Shown here: positions 50,349-58,537 of the stretch, one piece after another
How the letters are laid out: every line of letters starts with the position of its first letter
How positions within the stretch are numbered: position 1 is the first letter of the stretch
Origin: DATGZH01 sp035297265
Lineage (GTDB): Bacteria; Actinomycetota; Acidimicrobiia; Acidimicrobiales; RAAP-2
Assembly (NCBI GenBank): GCA_035297265.1
Contig: DATGZH010000017.1
Span: 62,001-126,000 of the forward strand
DNA length: 64,000 bases
Direction: 5' to 3'
Notes under the pieces: model-generated
Database searches by the model: none
Told to the model about the DNA's origin: nothing
The model's input: only the letters and a program-made list of their open reading frames with translations
Position numbers and translations under genes: made by a program

Positions 50349-50628
50349 ATTGCCCCCCTTGCTCGGGCCCGTCCCGTCGGACCGCCGGTCACTGTACTGA
50401 TCGCCAAATGTCATCGCCGTTGCCTCCCGGTGAGGCCGGCGCTCGGGCCTGGTTGCCCGCTGATCGTCACTCATCCTTCCCCGATTCGCGCGCTGGGTGT
50501 CATCGGGGCGTCACACTTCTAACGGAGCCGGGCCAGCCTTGCACAGGAGAACAGCGTTGTCGCAGGCCCACTCCACAGGTGCGCCCCAGACCGGGCGAGG
50601 CCGGCCCGCCGTCGGGCAAGCTGGCGCA

Positions 50629-50841
50629 GTGAACACCGAATGGCACCGACACCACCGGCTCGCCCGGGACGCCTCACACGAACAGCGGGTGGCGTGGCAC
50701 GCCGAGCACGCGGCGGTCTGCGGTTGCCGACCGGTCCCGCCGTCGTTGGCCGCCGAGGTCGCCCGGACGACCTCGGGGCGACCCAAGGCGGCCGACGCCA
50801 CACCGGGCACCGGGGCACGGGGGAAGGCGCACCATGGCTGA
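50629..50841 (+). CDS. Small conserved CGCR-motif protein
   Basis: This 70-residue protein reads VNTEWHRHHRLARDASHEQRVAWHAEHAAVCGCRPVPPSLAAEV. The pattern WH-x-xH, R-x2-WH-x-EH and CGCRP-x-P is shared by a widespread family of small uncharacterised proteins. The last codons overlap the start of the SnoaL-like gene by 8 bp, which supports translation. Its start is GTG 50629; no strong ribosome site is visible. The cysteines and histidines may bind metal; the function is unknown. Confidence 0.65.
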   Translation: MNTEWHRHHRLARDASHEQRVAWHAEHAAVCGCRPVPPSLAAEVARTTSGRPKAADATPGTGARGKAHHG

Positions 50842-51259
50842 CCCCGCGGCCAACCGGGCGATCATCGAGTCCTTCTGGGACGACCTCTACCGGATGGACT
50901 ACGAGGCCCTCTCGGCCAAGTTCGCCCCGGACGGGGAGTACACCGACGTGGCCAGCCCGGAGGACGACGTCGCCCGGGGGCCGGCCGAGGTGGCCGCCCG
51001 GCTGCGCCTCGCCTTCGAGCCCCTGGAGGAGATCGGCGACGAGCGGCGTCACCTCATCGCCGACGGCGACCTCGTCTTCACCGAACACGTCGAGCACTGG
51101 CGCTGGCCGAGCGGCGAGACCATGGCCCTCCCCGTGGCCTCGGTCCACGAGCTCCGGGACGGCAAGATCGTCCGCTGGTGGGACTACTGGGACATGGCGG
51201 TGCTCACGCAGGCCGCCCCGGACTGGTGGTTCGAGCACGTCATGCAGGGCTACAAGTAA
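50834..51259 (+). CDS. SnoaL-like/NTF2-fold protein
   Basis: This 141-residue protein has the SnoaL/ketosteroid-isomerase cone fold: ANRAIIESFWDDLYRMDYEALSAKFAPDGEYTDV, then GDLVFTEHVEHWRWPSG and IVRWWDYWDMAVLTQ. The Asp/Trp-rich C-terminal half is typical of the polyketide-cyclase/limonene-epoxide-hydrolase branch. It is likely a small-molecule isomerase, hydrolase or binding protein. It overlaps the small CGCR gene by 8 bp and is convergent with the thioesterase gene. Confidence 0.85.
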   Translation: MADPAANRAIIESFWDDLYRMDYEALSAKFAPDGEYTDVASPEDDVARGPAEVAARLRLAFEPLEEIGDERRHLIADGDLVFTEHVEHWRWPSGETMALPVASVHELRDGKIVRWWDYWDMAVLTQAAPDWWFEHVMQGYK

Positions 51260-51275
51260 CGGGAAGTGACAGCCC

Positions 51276-52136
51276 TCAGGCCCGGTCGGCCGGGCCGAGC
51301 GGGCGGGGCTCGTCCAGCCGGCGGATGAGGAGCTCCTGGGCCATCGAGGCGCCGAGACGCCCGTCGGGTCCGTAGAGCAGGCCCCGCACGGTGCTCCGGC
51401 CCCCGAGGCTCACGAGGGGTCGGAGGTCGTAGTAGATCCACTCGTCGACCCGCAGCGGCCGGTGGCACCACAGCGCGTGGTCCAGGCTGGCGTCGGTGTG
51501 GCGCCCGAACTCCTCCAAGCTGGCCGGCCGGAACGACGACCCGGTCATGTCGGACATGAAGGCGAGGAGCGCGGCATGGAGCGCCGGGTCGTCCGGGAGG
51601 CGCTCGACCGTGCGGAGCCACACCCGCCGCGTGGAGCGGGTGCCGTCGTCGGCCGGAGGGCCCGGCCCGAGGTCCCGGACGTCGAACGGCCAGTCCTGGC
51701 CGCTGAAGGCCAGGTCGTCGGGGCCGGGCACGCCGGCGAGGACAGGTGGCTCGTAGGTCTCGCCGTCCTCGGCCACGTGGCACGAGCAGGCGAGCTCGAA
51801 CGTGACCGCCCCGTCGACCGTGGCCGTCACCCCCCGCGAGCTGAAGGACCGACCGTCGCGCCACCGGGCCACGTGGAGGTCGACCGGGGCGCCCGGCGGC
51901 GAAGGCCGCAGGAAGTAGCCGTGGAGCGAGTGGAGGCTCCGATCGGGGTCGACGGTGCGGAGCGCCGCGTGGAGTGCCTGGGCCACGACCAGGCCGCCGA
52001 ACACCCGGCTCTCGCCGAAGACCCCGGGGTCGGCGCGGTACTCGTCGCCCTCGCCCTCGACGCTGACCGCCCGGACGAGTTCGTCGAGACTCGGGCCGCC
52101 GGCCGGACCTCCCGGCTCAGCCAACGAGGACGTCAA
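51276..52136 (-). CDS. Acyl-CoA thioesterase, TesB-like
   Basis: This 286-residue double hotdog thioesterase has SRVFGGLVVAQALHAALRTV, LHSLHGYFLRPSPPGAPV and SSRGVTATVDGAVTFEL in the N-half and DASLDHALWCHRPLRVDEWIYYD in the C-half, with the catalytic Asp in TDASLDH. It hydrolyses acyl-CoAs, as TesB does. The TTG start at 52136 overlaps the ureidoglycolate-lyase-like gene by 20 bp and is uncertain; later in-frame starts exist. Confidence 0.92.
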   Translation of the reverse strand: MTSSLAEPGGPAGGPSLDELVRAVSVEGEGDEYRADPGVFGESRVFGGLVVAQALHAALRTVDPDRSLHSLHGYFLRPSPPGAPVDLHVARWRDGRSFSSRGVTATVDGAVTFELACSCHVAEDGETYEPPVLAGVPGPDDLAFSGQDWPFDVRDLGPGPPADDGTRSTRRVWLRTVERLPDDPALHAALLAFMSDMTGSSFRPASLEEFGRHTDASLDHALWCHRPLRVDEWIYYDLRPLVSLGGRSTVRGLLYGPDGRLGASMAQELLIRRLDEPRPLGPADRA

Positions 52137-52620
52137 CCGCCGCGCCGACGGCCGCTAGGTCGGCCGCTCGGTTGTCCTCGGCGTACCGCAGCCCCTGGAC
52201 GTTGAAGAGCTTGACCGACGCCGAGCCCACCGGGAACGGGCCCCAGTGCCAGGTCCCCCGGTTGAGCACGAGGGGCTCCAGGGGCTCCAGCAGGAAGGCC
52301 CGCACCTCCGCCGCGTCGTCGGGGCCGGTGAACTCGAGGGACGCCGGGGCCACCGCGACGACCGAGCGGTGGTCGATCGCCATGAGCACCTGGGTGTGGG
52401 TGTCGTGGCGGTACATGACCTGGCAACGGAGGCCGCCCTCGACTGTCGGCACCTCGTCGAGGGTGTGGCCGATCAGGTTCACGTGGACGTCGTCCCAAGC
52501 GTAGGCGAGTCGGTGGTCGCCGTCGGCAGGGTCGGTGTCGGCGACGGGGAGCCAGCCGAAGGGCTCCCAGTCCTTCTCGGTCAGCGGTCGGGGCTCGAGA
52601 CGGTGGGCGGCCTCGGACAC
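52117..52620 (-). CDS. Ureidoglycolate lyase-like (AllA-family) protein
   Basis: This 167-residue protein opens EPRPLTEKDWEPFGWLP, contains VMYRHDTHTQVLMAIDHRSVVAVAP and NRGTWHWGPFPVGSASVKLFNVQGL, the conserved AllA motifs. AllA-type enzymes cleave ureidoglycolate to glyoxylate and urea, a late purine-breakdown step. GGAGGTGCC directly precedes the GTG at 52620. It is divergent from the cupin gene, overlaps the thioesterase by 20 bp, and a hydroxyacid dehydrogenase that could reduce glyoxylate lies nearby. A different lyase role is possible. Confidence 0.85.
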   Translation of the reverse strand: MSEAAHRLEPRPLTEKDWEPFGWLPVADTDPADGDHRLAYAWDDVHVNLIGHTLDEVPTVEGGLRCQVMYRHDTHTQVLMAIDHRSVVAVAPASLEFTGPDDAAEVRAFLLEPLEPLVLNRGTWHWGPFPVGSASVKLFNVQGLRYAEDNRAADLAAVGAAVDVLVG

Positions 52621-52687
52621 GGCACCTCCAGGCGCAGTCGATCTAGGTTGAGAGGCCGAGTCTACGAAGGTGGAGGTGCCACGAGCC

Positions 52688-53077
52688 ATGGCCATGGACG
52701 TTCGCAACATCCGGGAGGTCGAGCCCCACGTCGAGCACAACGGCACAACGCCGGTGTGGTGGATGGTCCAGTCCCGAGAGTTCAAGGACCTGACCGACGG
52801 CGGGTTCCTCGAGCTCGTGAACGAGTTCGAGGTGGCGGGCGGCGGGGCCGTCGACCCCCATTCCCACCCGACCCACGAGTTCTATTACGTCATGTCGGGC
52901 CGGGGCATCATGACCATCGCCGGGGAGGACCGCGAGATCGGCCAGGGCGACCTCGTCTACATCCCGCCGGACAAGATCCACTCCATCCGGCCCGTGACCG
53001 ACCACGCGCCGATCCACTGCTTCTGCTTCGCCATCGGTGTGAAGGGCGCGGGACCGATCGACTACACGACCCACTGA
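52688..53077 (+). CDS. Cupin domain protein
   Basis: This 129-residue single-domain cupin has the motif-1 metal residues in DPHSHPTHEFYYVMSGRG and motif 2 in GDLVYIPPDKIHSI, with an H-x-H-x3-E pattern that binds Fe or Mn. It is likely a small dioxygenase, isomerase or sugar-binding protein. GGAGGTG lies about 9 bp before ATG 52688. It is divergent from the AllA-like gene and its stop abuts the GTG of a hydroxyacid dehydrogenase with zero gap, so they are probably co-translated. Confidence 0.88.
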   Translation: MAMDVRNIREVEPHVEHNGTTPVWWMVQSREFKDLTDGGFLELVNEFEVAGGGAVDPHSHPTHEFYYVMSGRGIMTIAGEDREIGQGDLVYIPPDKIHSIRPVTDHAPIHCFCFAIGVKGAGPIDYTTH

Positions 53078-54028
53078 GTGGGACGGGTCCTCGTCACCCG
53101 CCACGTCTCCGAGGGTGGGCTCAGCCCCCTCGCCGACGCCGGCCACGAGGTGGTGCAGCGGCCCGACGACGTGGCCTTCACCCACGACGAGCTGGTCGAG
53201 GCGGCCCCGGGATTCGAGGCCGTCGTCTCCCAGCTGACCGACCGGGTCGACCGGGAGGTCCTGGCCGCCGGCGCGGCCGGCCGGCTCAAGGTCGTGGCCA
53301 ACGCGGCCGTCGGCTACGACAACATCGACGTGGCCGCGGCACACAAGCTCGGCGTGGCGGTGTGCAACACGCCCGGCGTCCTCGACCACACCACCGCCGA
53401 TCTGGCCTTCCTCCTCATCCTGGCCGCCTCCCGGCAGTCGTCGTCGGCCGAGGCCGACCTCCGGGCCGGCCGCTGGACCGGCTGGAGCGCCACGGACCAC
53501 CTCGGGCGCGACGTCTACGGGGCCCTCCTCGGCCTCGTCGGCTACGGACGGATCGGCCGGGAGGTGGCCCGGAGGGCCGAGGGCTTCGGCATGGAGGTGC
53601 TCCACCACACGAGGAAGAGCACGGGGTTCCCCGGCTACGTCGCCTCGCTCGACGCCCTCCTCCAGGTGGCCGACGTCGTCAGCCTCCACGTGCCGCTCAA
53701 CGACTCGACCCGCCACCTGATCGGCCGGCGCGAGCTCGGCCTCATGCAACCGACGGCGGTGCTCGTGAACACCGCCCGCGGCCCGGTGGTCGACGAGGAG
53801 GCCCTGGCCGACGCCCTCGAGGCCGGGACGATCTTCGCCGCCGGGCTCGACGTCTACGACGGCGAGCCGACGGTCAACCCCCGCCTCCTCGCCGCTCCCC
53901 GCACCGTGCTCCTCCCCCACATCGGGAGCGCCACCGTGCAGACGAGGACCCGGATGGCCCGGCTGGCCTGTCAGGGAGCTTCCGACGTCCTCGCCGGGCG
54001 CACCCCGCCGAACCTCGTCACCTCGTGA
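53078..54028 (+). CDS. D-isomer-specific 2-hydroxyacid dehydrogenase (glyoxylate reductase-like)
   Basis: This 316-residue enzyme has ANAAVGYDNIDVAAA, a Rossmann GLVGYGRIGREVARRA, catalytic Arg in NTARGPVVDE, Glu in LDVYDGEP and His in LPHIGSAT. The full Arg-Glu-His relay is present, which together with its neighbours suggests glyoxylate or hydroxypyruvate reduction. The start GTG directly follows the cupin stop. Its last 58 bp overlap the tail of the convergent GGCT-like gene, an unusually long 3' overlap. Confidence 0.93.
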   Translation: MGRVLVTRHVSEGGLSPLADAGHEVVQRPDDVAFTHDELVEAAPGFEAVVSQLTDRVDREVLAAGAAGRLKVVANAAVGYDNIDVAAAHKLGVAVCNTPGVLDHTTADLAFLLILAASRQSSSAEADLRAGRWTGWSATDHLGRDVYGALLGLVGYGRIGREVARRAEGFGMEVLHHTRKSTGFPGYVASLDALLQVADVVSLHVPLNDSTRHLIGRRELGLMQPTAVLVNTARGPVVDEEALADALEAGTIFAAGLDVYDGEPTVNPRLLAAPRTVLLPHIGSATVQTRTRMARLACQGASDVLAGRTPPNLVTS

Positions 54029-54459
54029 CCGAGCGAGGCCCGGAAGTCCGCGCAGGCCGCGGTGAAGCGGGTCAGCTCGGTGGCGCAGAACTCGTCGGCC
54101 GACCAGCCGCCGTCCCCCGTCTGACCAGGCGGCAGCCGGTAGGCCCCGCACACGACCTGCTCGCCACCGCTGTGCGCCGTCACGACGACCAGCTCGTACC
54201 ATCCGTCCTCGAAGGCGTCGATGACGTCCCACTCGGGCGAGGCGAGCCCCGGGCAGACGAAACCTTCGGCCGCCCCGCCGTCGGAGCGGACCAGCCCGGG
54301 GTAGCTCCGGTCGGGCAGGCCCACCACCTCGTGGTCGGCGAGCACCGCCGGCTCGAGGCGGGGCACCCGCCCGAGGAGGGCGTCGAGCACCGGGGCGAAC
54401 TGCAGCGTCCCGTAGACGAAGAGGTCGGGGGGGTGGCGGGCCCGCACGGCGCCGGTCAC
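53971..54459 (-). CDS. Gamma-glutamylcyclotransferase-fold (AIG2-like) protein
   Basis: This 162-residue protein has LFVYGTLQFAPVLDALLGRVP, the GGCT substrate loop, SYPGLVRSDGGAAEGFVCPG and a WDVIDAFEDGWYELVVV segment with the catalytic-region Glu. Members cyclise gamma-glutamyl amines or have unknown roles. The GTG start at 54459 overlaps the RraA-like stop by 4 bp. Its 3' end runs 58 bp into the convergent hydroxyacid dehydrogenase gene. Confidence 0.88.
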   Translation of the reverse strand: MTGAVRARHPPDLFVYGTLQFAPVLDALLGRVPRLEPAVLADHEVVGLPDRSYPGLVRSDGGAAEGFVCPGLASPEWDVIDAFEDGWYELVVVTAHSGGEQVVCGAYRLPPGQTGDGGWSADEFCATELTRFTAACADFRASLGHEVTRFGGVRPARTSEAP

Positions 54460-55082
54460 ACCTCGGTCACGAGCGAGGCGTCCAGCCCGAGCAGGTCGAG
54501 CGTGGTCGCACCGTCCTGGAGCAACTCGAAGAAGCCCTCCTCCTTCACCGTCCGGGCGAGGGCGGCCTCGAGCACCGCGTCGAGCTGGTCGCCGGGCACG
54601 ACGACGACGCCGTCGGCGTCGCCCACGACCCAGTCGTCCGCCCGCACCTCGACCTCGCCGACCCGCACCGGCGCGCCGACCGTCCCGGGCCAGGCCTTCG
54701 TGGCCCCCCGCAGGGCGAGCGTGGTGGCGAAGACGGGAAACTCGTGGGCCTCGAGGGCCGCCCGGTCGCGCACCCCGCCGTCGATGACGAGACCCACGAG
54801 GCCCCGGGCCTCGGCCGCCGTCGTGAGCACCTCGCCGAAGTAGCCGCGGTCGGGCACGAGGCCCACGTCGACGACGAGGACGCTCCCGGCCGGCGCCCGG
54901 GTCACCCCGACGTGGACCGCGAGGTTGTCGCCCGGCGTGCACCGGACGGGGTAGGCGGGCGCCGCCACCAGGGCGCCCGGCCACACCGCCCGGATCCTCG
55001 GCACCATGGCCTTCGCCCCGGACTCGCCGAGGGTGGCCGCGCCCAGCTCGATGAGGCGCTCCGACACGTCCGCTGCGGTCAT
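54456..55082 (-). CDS. RraA-family protein
   Basis: This 208-residue protein has the RraA/HMG-aldolase fold with AVHVGVTRAPAGSVLVVDVG, YFGEVLTTAAEARGLVGLVIDGGVRDRAALE (the Arg-Asp motif of the metal-dependent aldolase active site) and ADGVVVVPGDQLDAVLE. It may cleave 4-hydroxy-4-methyl-2-oxoglutarate or oxaloacetate. GGAGAGGA precedes ATG 55082. Its stop overlaps the GGCT gene start, and the aldo/keto reductase gene lies upstream on the same strand, forming a three-gene operon. Confidence 0.88.
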   Translation of the reverse strand: MTAADVSERLIELGAATLGESGAKAMVPRIRAVWPGALVAAPAYPVRCTPGDNLAVHVGVTRAPAGSVLVVDVGLVPDRGYFGEVLTTAAEARGLVGLVIDGGVRDRAALEAHEFPVFATTLALRGATKAWPGTVGAPVRVGEVEVRADDWVVGDADGVVVVPGDQLDAVLEAALARTVKEEGFFELLQDGATTLDLLGLDASLVTEV

Positions 55083-55118
55083 CGTCGGTCCTCTCCCCTC
55101 GTCGGTCGCCCCGCCCGG

Positions 55119-55979
55119 TCAGCCGACCGGCATCGGGAAGATGTGCTCCTCGGCCGCCACCGCCCGTTCGGCCGCCGCCCGGGCCGCGGCGTCGAGCGGC
55201 TCGAAGCGGTTCGCCGCCTCGATGGCCACCGCGGCCACTCCGACGTCGCCGGGCGTGCAGAAGGCGTGGACGCCCTCGACCGAGAGGGCGAAGCGGACAC
55301 CCCGGGCCACGTCGTCGGCCGCGGTGTACGCCTCGTACCAGGTGTTGGTGGTGTGCGGGCGGTCCCCCCAGGGTCGGGCGGCCACGGCCTTGATGGCCAT
55401 CACCCCGACGTCGCGCCCGGCTGCCTCCTCGAGGAGGGCCTCGGCCGCCCGGCGGTAGCCGGGGTCGGCCCAGAGGCGCGGGTTGACCGGGAACATGACC
55501 GTGTCGAGGTCGTAACGGCGGAGGGCCTCCCGGTGGGCGACGGGCGCCTCGAGCCCGTGGCCGGTGATGCCCACGAACCGGGTGAGGCCCTCGTCCCGGG
55601 CCGCGGTGATGGCTTCGACCGCACCGGCCCGCCGATCGAGCTCGTCGAGGTCGGTCACCGCGTGCAGCTGGTAGAGGTCGAAGGCGTCGCAGCGGAGCAG
55701 CCCGAGCGACTCCTCCAGCTGCTGGCGAACGCCCTCCTTGTTGTGCCGGAGCGTCTTGCAGGCCACGAAGACCGAGTCGCGCACGGCCGGCAGGAGCGGA
55801 CCCACGAGCTCTTGGGCCCGCCCGTATTGCGGCGCCACGTCGACGTGGTTCACCCCCGCGGCCAACGCGGCATCGAAGGAGGCCGCCACGTCCTCGGGCT
55901 GGCCGTCCCAGTAGGCCGCGGTGCCGAGGATGGCGAGCGAGGATGCGTGACCGGTGCGTCCGAGCCGGCGGGTCTGCAC
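55119..55979 (-). CDS. Aldo/keto reductase
   Basis: This protein of 286 residues (from GTG 55979) has the AKR barrel with GTAAYWDGQPEDVAASFDAALAAGVNHVDVAPQYG, the catalytic Tyr likely in QYGRAQ, FDLYQLHAVTDLDEL and GDVGVAAVAIEAANRF near the end. It reduces aldehydes or ketones with NADPH. TACGGT lies 7 nt before GTG 55979; a GTG three codons upstream (55988) lies within this -10, so the leaderless start is preferred. It starts an operon with RraA and GGCT-like genes. Confidence 0.88.
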   Translation of the reverse strand: MQTRRLGRTGHASSLAILGTAAYWDGQPEDVAASFDAALAAGVNHVDVAPQYGRAQELVGPLLPAVRDSVFVACKTLRHNKEGVRQQLEESLGLLRCDAFDLYQLHAVTDLDELDRRAGAVEAITAARDEGLTRFVGITGHGLEAPVAHREALRRYDLDTVMFPVNPRLWADPGYRRAAEALLEEAAGRDVGVMAIKAVAARPWGDRPHTTNTWYEAYTAADDVARGVRFALSVEGVHAFCTPGDVGVAAVAIEAANRFEPLDAAARAAAERAVAAEEHIFPMPVG

Positions 55980-56059
55980 GGCCAGCACCGTAGCGGTCGA
56001 TGCGGCGAGGGGCGACCCGTGACGCCCGTCCCCGAAACCCCCCGGTTAGCGTCGACCTG

Positions 56060-56815
56060 ATGCGACGACGGGGCAGCGCGGGTCTCGCCGTCACCGCGGC
56101 GGCGGTCGCGGTCGCCGCCGGTTGCCTCGCTGACGGCCTCCTGCAGCCGGCCGCGGCCTCGCCTGCGTCGGCCACCCCGAGCGCCCTCGTGACCAAGGCG
56201 CTCGCCGCGGCCGGCACCCGCTCGTTCCACTACGTGGCCACGACCACGGTCGGGTCGGAGGCGGTCACCATCGTCGGGGACGCCTCCTCGCGCTGGGACG
56301 ACCAGACCGCGACGATCCGCCAGGGGAAGGGGGTCGGGATCCTCACCACCCGGGTCGCCCCGGGCGGCCTCTACTACCGCGGCAACAACCTCGGGCTGAT
56401 CGAATACCTGCGGCTCAACTCGGCCTACACCCGCCCTTTCGACGGCAAGTGGATCTACGTACCCACGACCCAGCAGAGCTTCGCCTCGCTCGTCCACGCC
56501 GTCTCCCCGGCCGCCGTGCTGGCCGAGCTGTCCCTCAGGGGGACCCTGTCCCTCAGCAACCAGCAGCTCGGCGGCACGAACGTCGTCGCGGTGCGGGGGC
56601 GGGGGACGCTCCTCGCCCTCGAAGGCCAGACGGGTCCGGCCACGCTCTACCTCTCGACCGGCCGGCCCAGCCTGCCGGTGCTCTTCGTCGAGCGCGGGAC
56701 CGGTGTGACGAAGCGGGACCGTCTCAGCATCAGCTTCAGCCGTTGGGGTGAGCGGGTCCGGGTCGCCGCGCCGAAGGACACCGTGCCGGCGTCGGCGCTC
56801 AATCCCGAGGGCTGA
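56060..56815 (+). CDS. Secreted protein resembling LppX/LprG-type lipoprotein fold
   Basis: This 251-residue protein has an export signal (MRRRGSAGLAVTAAAVAVAAGC), with a Cys at about 22 that could be a lipobox. The mature region reads SFHYVATTTVGSEAVTIVGDAS, then beta strands such as GGLYYRGNNLGLIEYLRL and YLSTGRPSLPVLF. The early beta pattern is like LppX/LprAFG lipid-binding lipoproteins. TAGCGT at 56047-56052 lies 7 nt before the ATG. It is divergent from the AKR operon and convergent with an SDR gene. The role is uncertain. Confidence 0.65.
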   Translation: MRRRGSAGLAVTAAAVAVAAGCLADGLLQPAAASPASATPSALVTKALAAAGTRSFHYVATTTVGSEAVTIVGDASSRWDDQTATIRQGKGVGILTTRVAPGGLYYRGNNLGLIEYLRLNSAYTRPFDGKWIYVPTTQQSFASLVHAVSPAAVLAELSLRGTLSLSNQQLGGTNVVAVRGRGTLLALEGQTGPATLYLSTGRPSLPVLFVERGTGVTKRDRLSISFSRWGERVRVAAPKDTVPASALNPEG

Positions 56816-56830
56816 GCACGGGCCGACCGC

Positions 56831-57661
56831 TCACCACAGACGGAGCACGTGGCCGCTCAGGCGACTCGCCTGGTCGGCCAGCACGAGCAGCACGACGTCG
56901 GCCACCTCCTCGGGCTGGGCCACACCCAGCCGTCCGGCCGCCCGGGCGGCGTCCGCCGTGGCCCGCACGGCCCCGGTGACCCAGCCGGTGTCGGTGATCG
57001 GGGGCTGCACGGCGTTGGCCGTCACCCCGAACCGACCGAGCTCGCGGGCGGCCGACATCGTGTAGCTCTCGAGGGCGGCCTTGGCCGCGCCGTAGGAGGC
57101 CTCCTCGGGGAACCCGTCGGGTCCGCCGCTCGTCATCGTCACGATGCGACCCCAGGTCGCCCCGCGGGCGATGTGCCGGCGGGCGTACTCGGCGATGAGG
57201 ACGGCGTTGGCCCGGGCGTCGACCAGGAACTGGCGGTCGAAGCTGGCCGACGACACCGGCTCGAGCGGACGGCCGAAGCGGTCACCGGCCGCCGCGGCGA
57301 AGCTGTCGGGCAGCCAGCTGCTGGCGCAGTGCACCAGGATCTCGACCGGGCCGAGCTGCTCCTCGGCCGCGTCGAACACCCGCAGCACCTCGTGGGCCCG
57401 GCCGAGGTCGGCCTCGAGGGCCGCCGCGCTCCCGCCCGCCTGCCGGATGGTCTCGAGCACGGCCGAGGCGTCGGCCGCCCGCTGCTCGTCGTAAGCAGCC
57501 GGGTACGAGGGGTCGCCGGCATGGGCGGTCGGGTCGAGGCGGAGGTAGGTCAGGAACGGCTGCCCGCCCGCCGCGGCCAATCGCGTGGCTACGGCCGCCC
57601 CGATGCCCTGGTTGGCCCCCGTGACGAGGGCCACCCGCCCGGTCAGGCCGAGGTCGACCAT
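56831..57661 (-). CDS. Short-chain dehydrogenase/reductase
   Basis: This 276-residue SDR has TGANQGIG for the cofactor, CASSW in place of the usual NNAG, Ser in TMTSGGPDG and YGAAK with the catalytic Tyr and Lys. The NNAG to CASS change and an insertion after beta-2 (AHAGDPSYPAAYDEQRA) mark a diverged subfamily. It reads in the same direction as the class II aldolase gene, which ends one base before its ATG. The substrate is unknown. Confidence 0.88.
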   Translation of the reverse strand: MVDLGLTGRVALVTGANQGIGAAVATRLAAAGGQPFLTYLRLDPTAHAGDPSYPAAYDEQRAADASAVLETIRQAGGSAAALEADLGRAHEVLRVFDAAEEQLGPVEILVHCASSWLPDSFAAAAGDRFGRPLEPVSSASFDRQFLVDARANAVLIAEYARRHIARGATWGRIVTMTSGGPDGFPEEASYGAAKAALESYTMSAARELGRFGVTANAVQPPITDTGWVTGAVRATADAARAAGRLGVAQPEEVADVVLLVLADQASRLSGHVLRLW

Positions 57662-57662
57662 G

Positions 57663-58316
57663 TCAGGTGTGGTGGCGCATCCAGCTGACGTAGAGGTCCG
57701 AGAACTTCTTCTGGATCTCCTCGGGCAACGGGTGGACCGTGCCCAGCTGGGAGGCGCCGAAGATGATCTGGGCGTTGCGCTCGACGAGCGCCGTGATGTG
57801 CAGCACCTTGTCGGGGTTCGGCCCGACCGCCACCATCCCGTGGTTGGCGATGAGGGCCGCGCCCCGCCCGTCCAGGGCCTTCACCGCGTTCTGGCCGAGC
57901 TCCTCGGTGCCGCTCATGGCGTACTCGGTGCACCGGACGTCACCGCCGACGTAGACGGCGAACTCGTCGATCGTGGCGGGGACCTCGAGGTGCGAGACGG
58001 CGAACATCGTGGCGTACACCGGGTGGCTGTGGATCACCGAGCCGATGTCGTCGAAGGCGGCGTAGCACTGGAGGTGGAGGAGCTTCTCGGACGACGGCGA
58101 CCGGTGCCCCGAGACCACCTGCCCGGCCGGGTTGACGACCACGAGGTCCTCCAGGCGCATCTCGGTGTAGTCGATCGACGAAGGCGTGATGCAGACGTTG
58201 CCGTCCTCCTGGCGGGCCGAGATGTTCCCGGCCGTCCCCTCGACCAGGCCGAGCGCCAGCATCTTCTTGGCCGCCGCCAGGACGGCCTCGGGTGCCTTCT
58301 CCACGAAGCTGGGCAT
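57663..58316 (-). CDS. Class II aldolase/adducin-family protein
   Basis: This 217-residue protein is a fuculose-phosphate-aldolase-type fold with GLVEGTAGNISARQEDG, an SSE motif with catalytic Glu, HSHPVYAT with the zinc His pair, and NHGMVAVG with another zinc His. It cleaves a sugar phosphate or sugar acid reversibly. GAGGAGG lies before ATG 58316. The stop is one base before the SDR gene start, so the two are co-translated. Together with the RraA and hydroxyacid genes it fits sugar-acid breakdown. Confidence 0.92.
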   Translation of the reverse strand: MPSFVEKAPEAVLAAAKKMLALGLVEGTAGNISARQEDGNVCITPSSIDYTEMRLEDLVVVNPAGQVVSGHRSPSSEKLLHLQCYAAFDDIGSVIHSHPVYATMFAVSHLEVPATIDEFAVYVGGDVRCTEYAMSGTEELGQNAVKALDGRGAALIANHGMVAVGPNPDKVLHITALVERNAQIIFGASQLGTVHPLPEEIQKKFSDLYVSWMRHHT

Positions 58317-58537
58317 GGGGCCTCCTCGACGGGCGGCGGACCAAAGGACTCCGTCCGGGCGGTCGGGCCCGCCATGGTAACGCCCGGGCCGTGAGCGCCG
58401 ACGGGTGGTTCGTTTCCGTCGCCGGGGCGGTTGGCCGGCAATCCCACTAGCCTCGGAGGCGCCGGTGAACTGCCGGTCGTGGAGCGTGCGGCGACCCCGC
58501 CGGGCCCCGTGGACCGATCGTTGAGCAGGGAGTGGCG

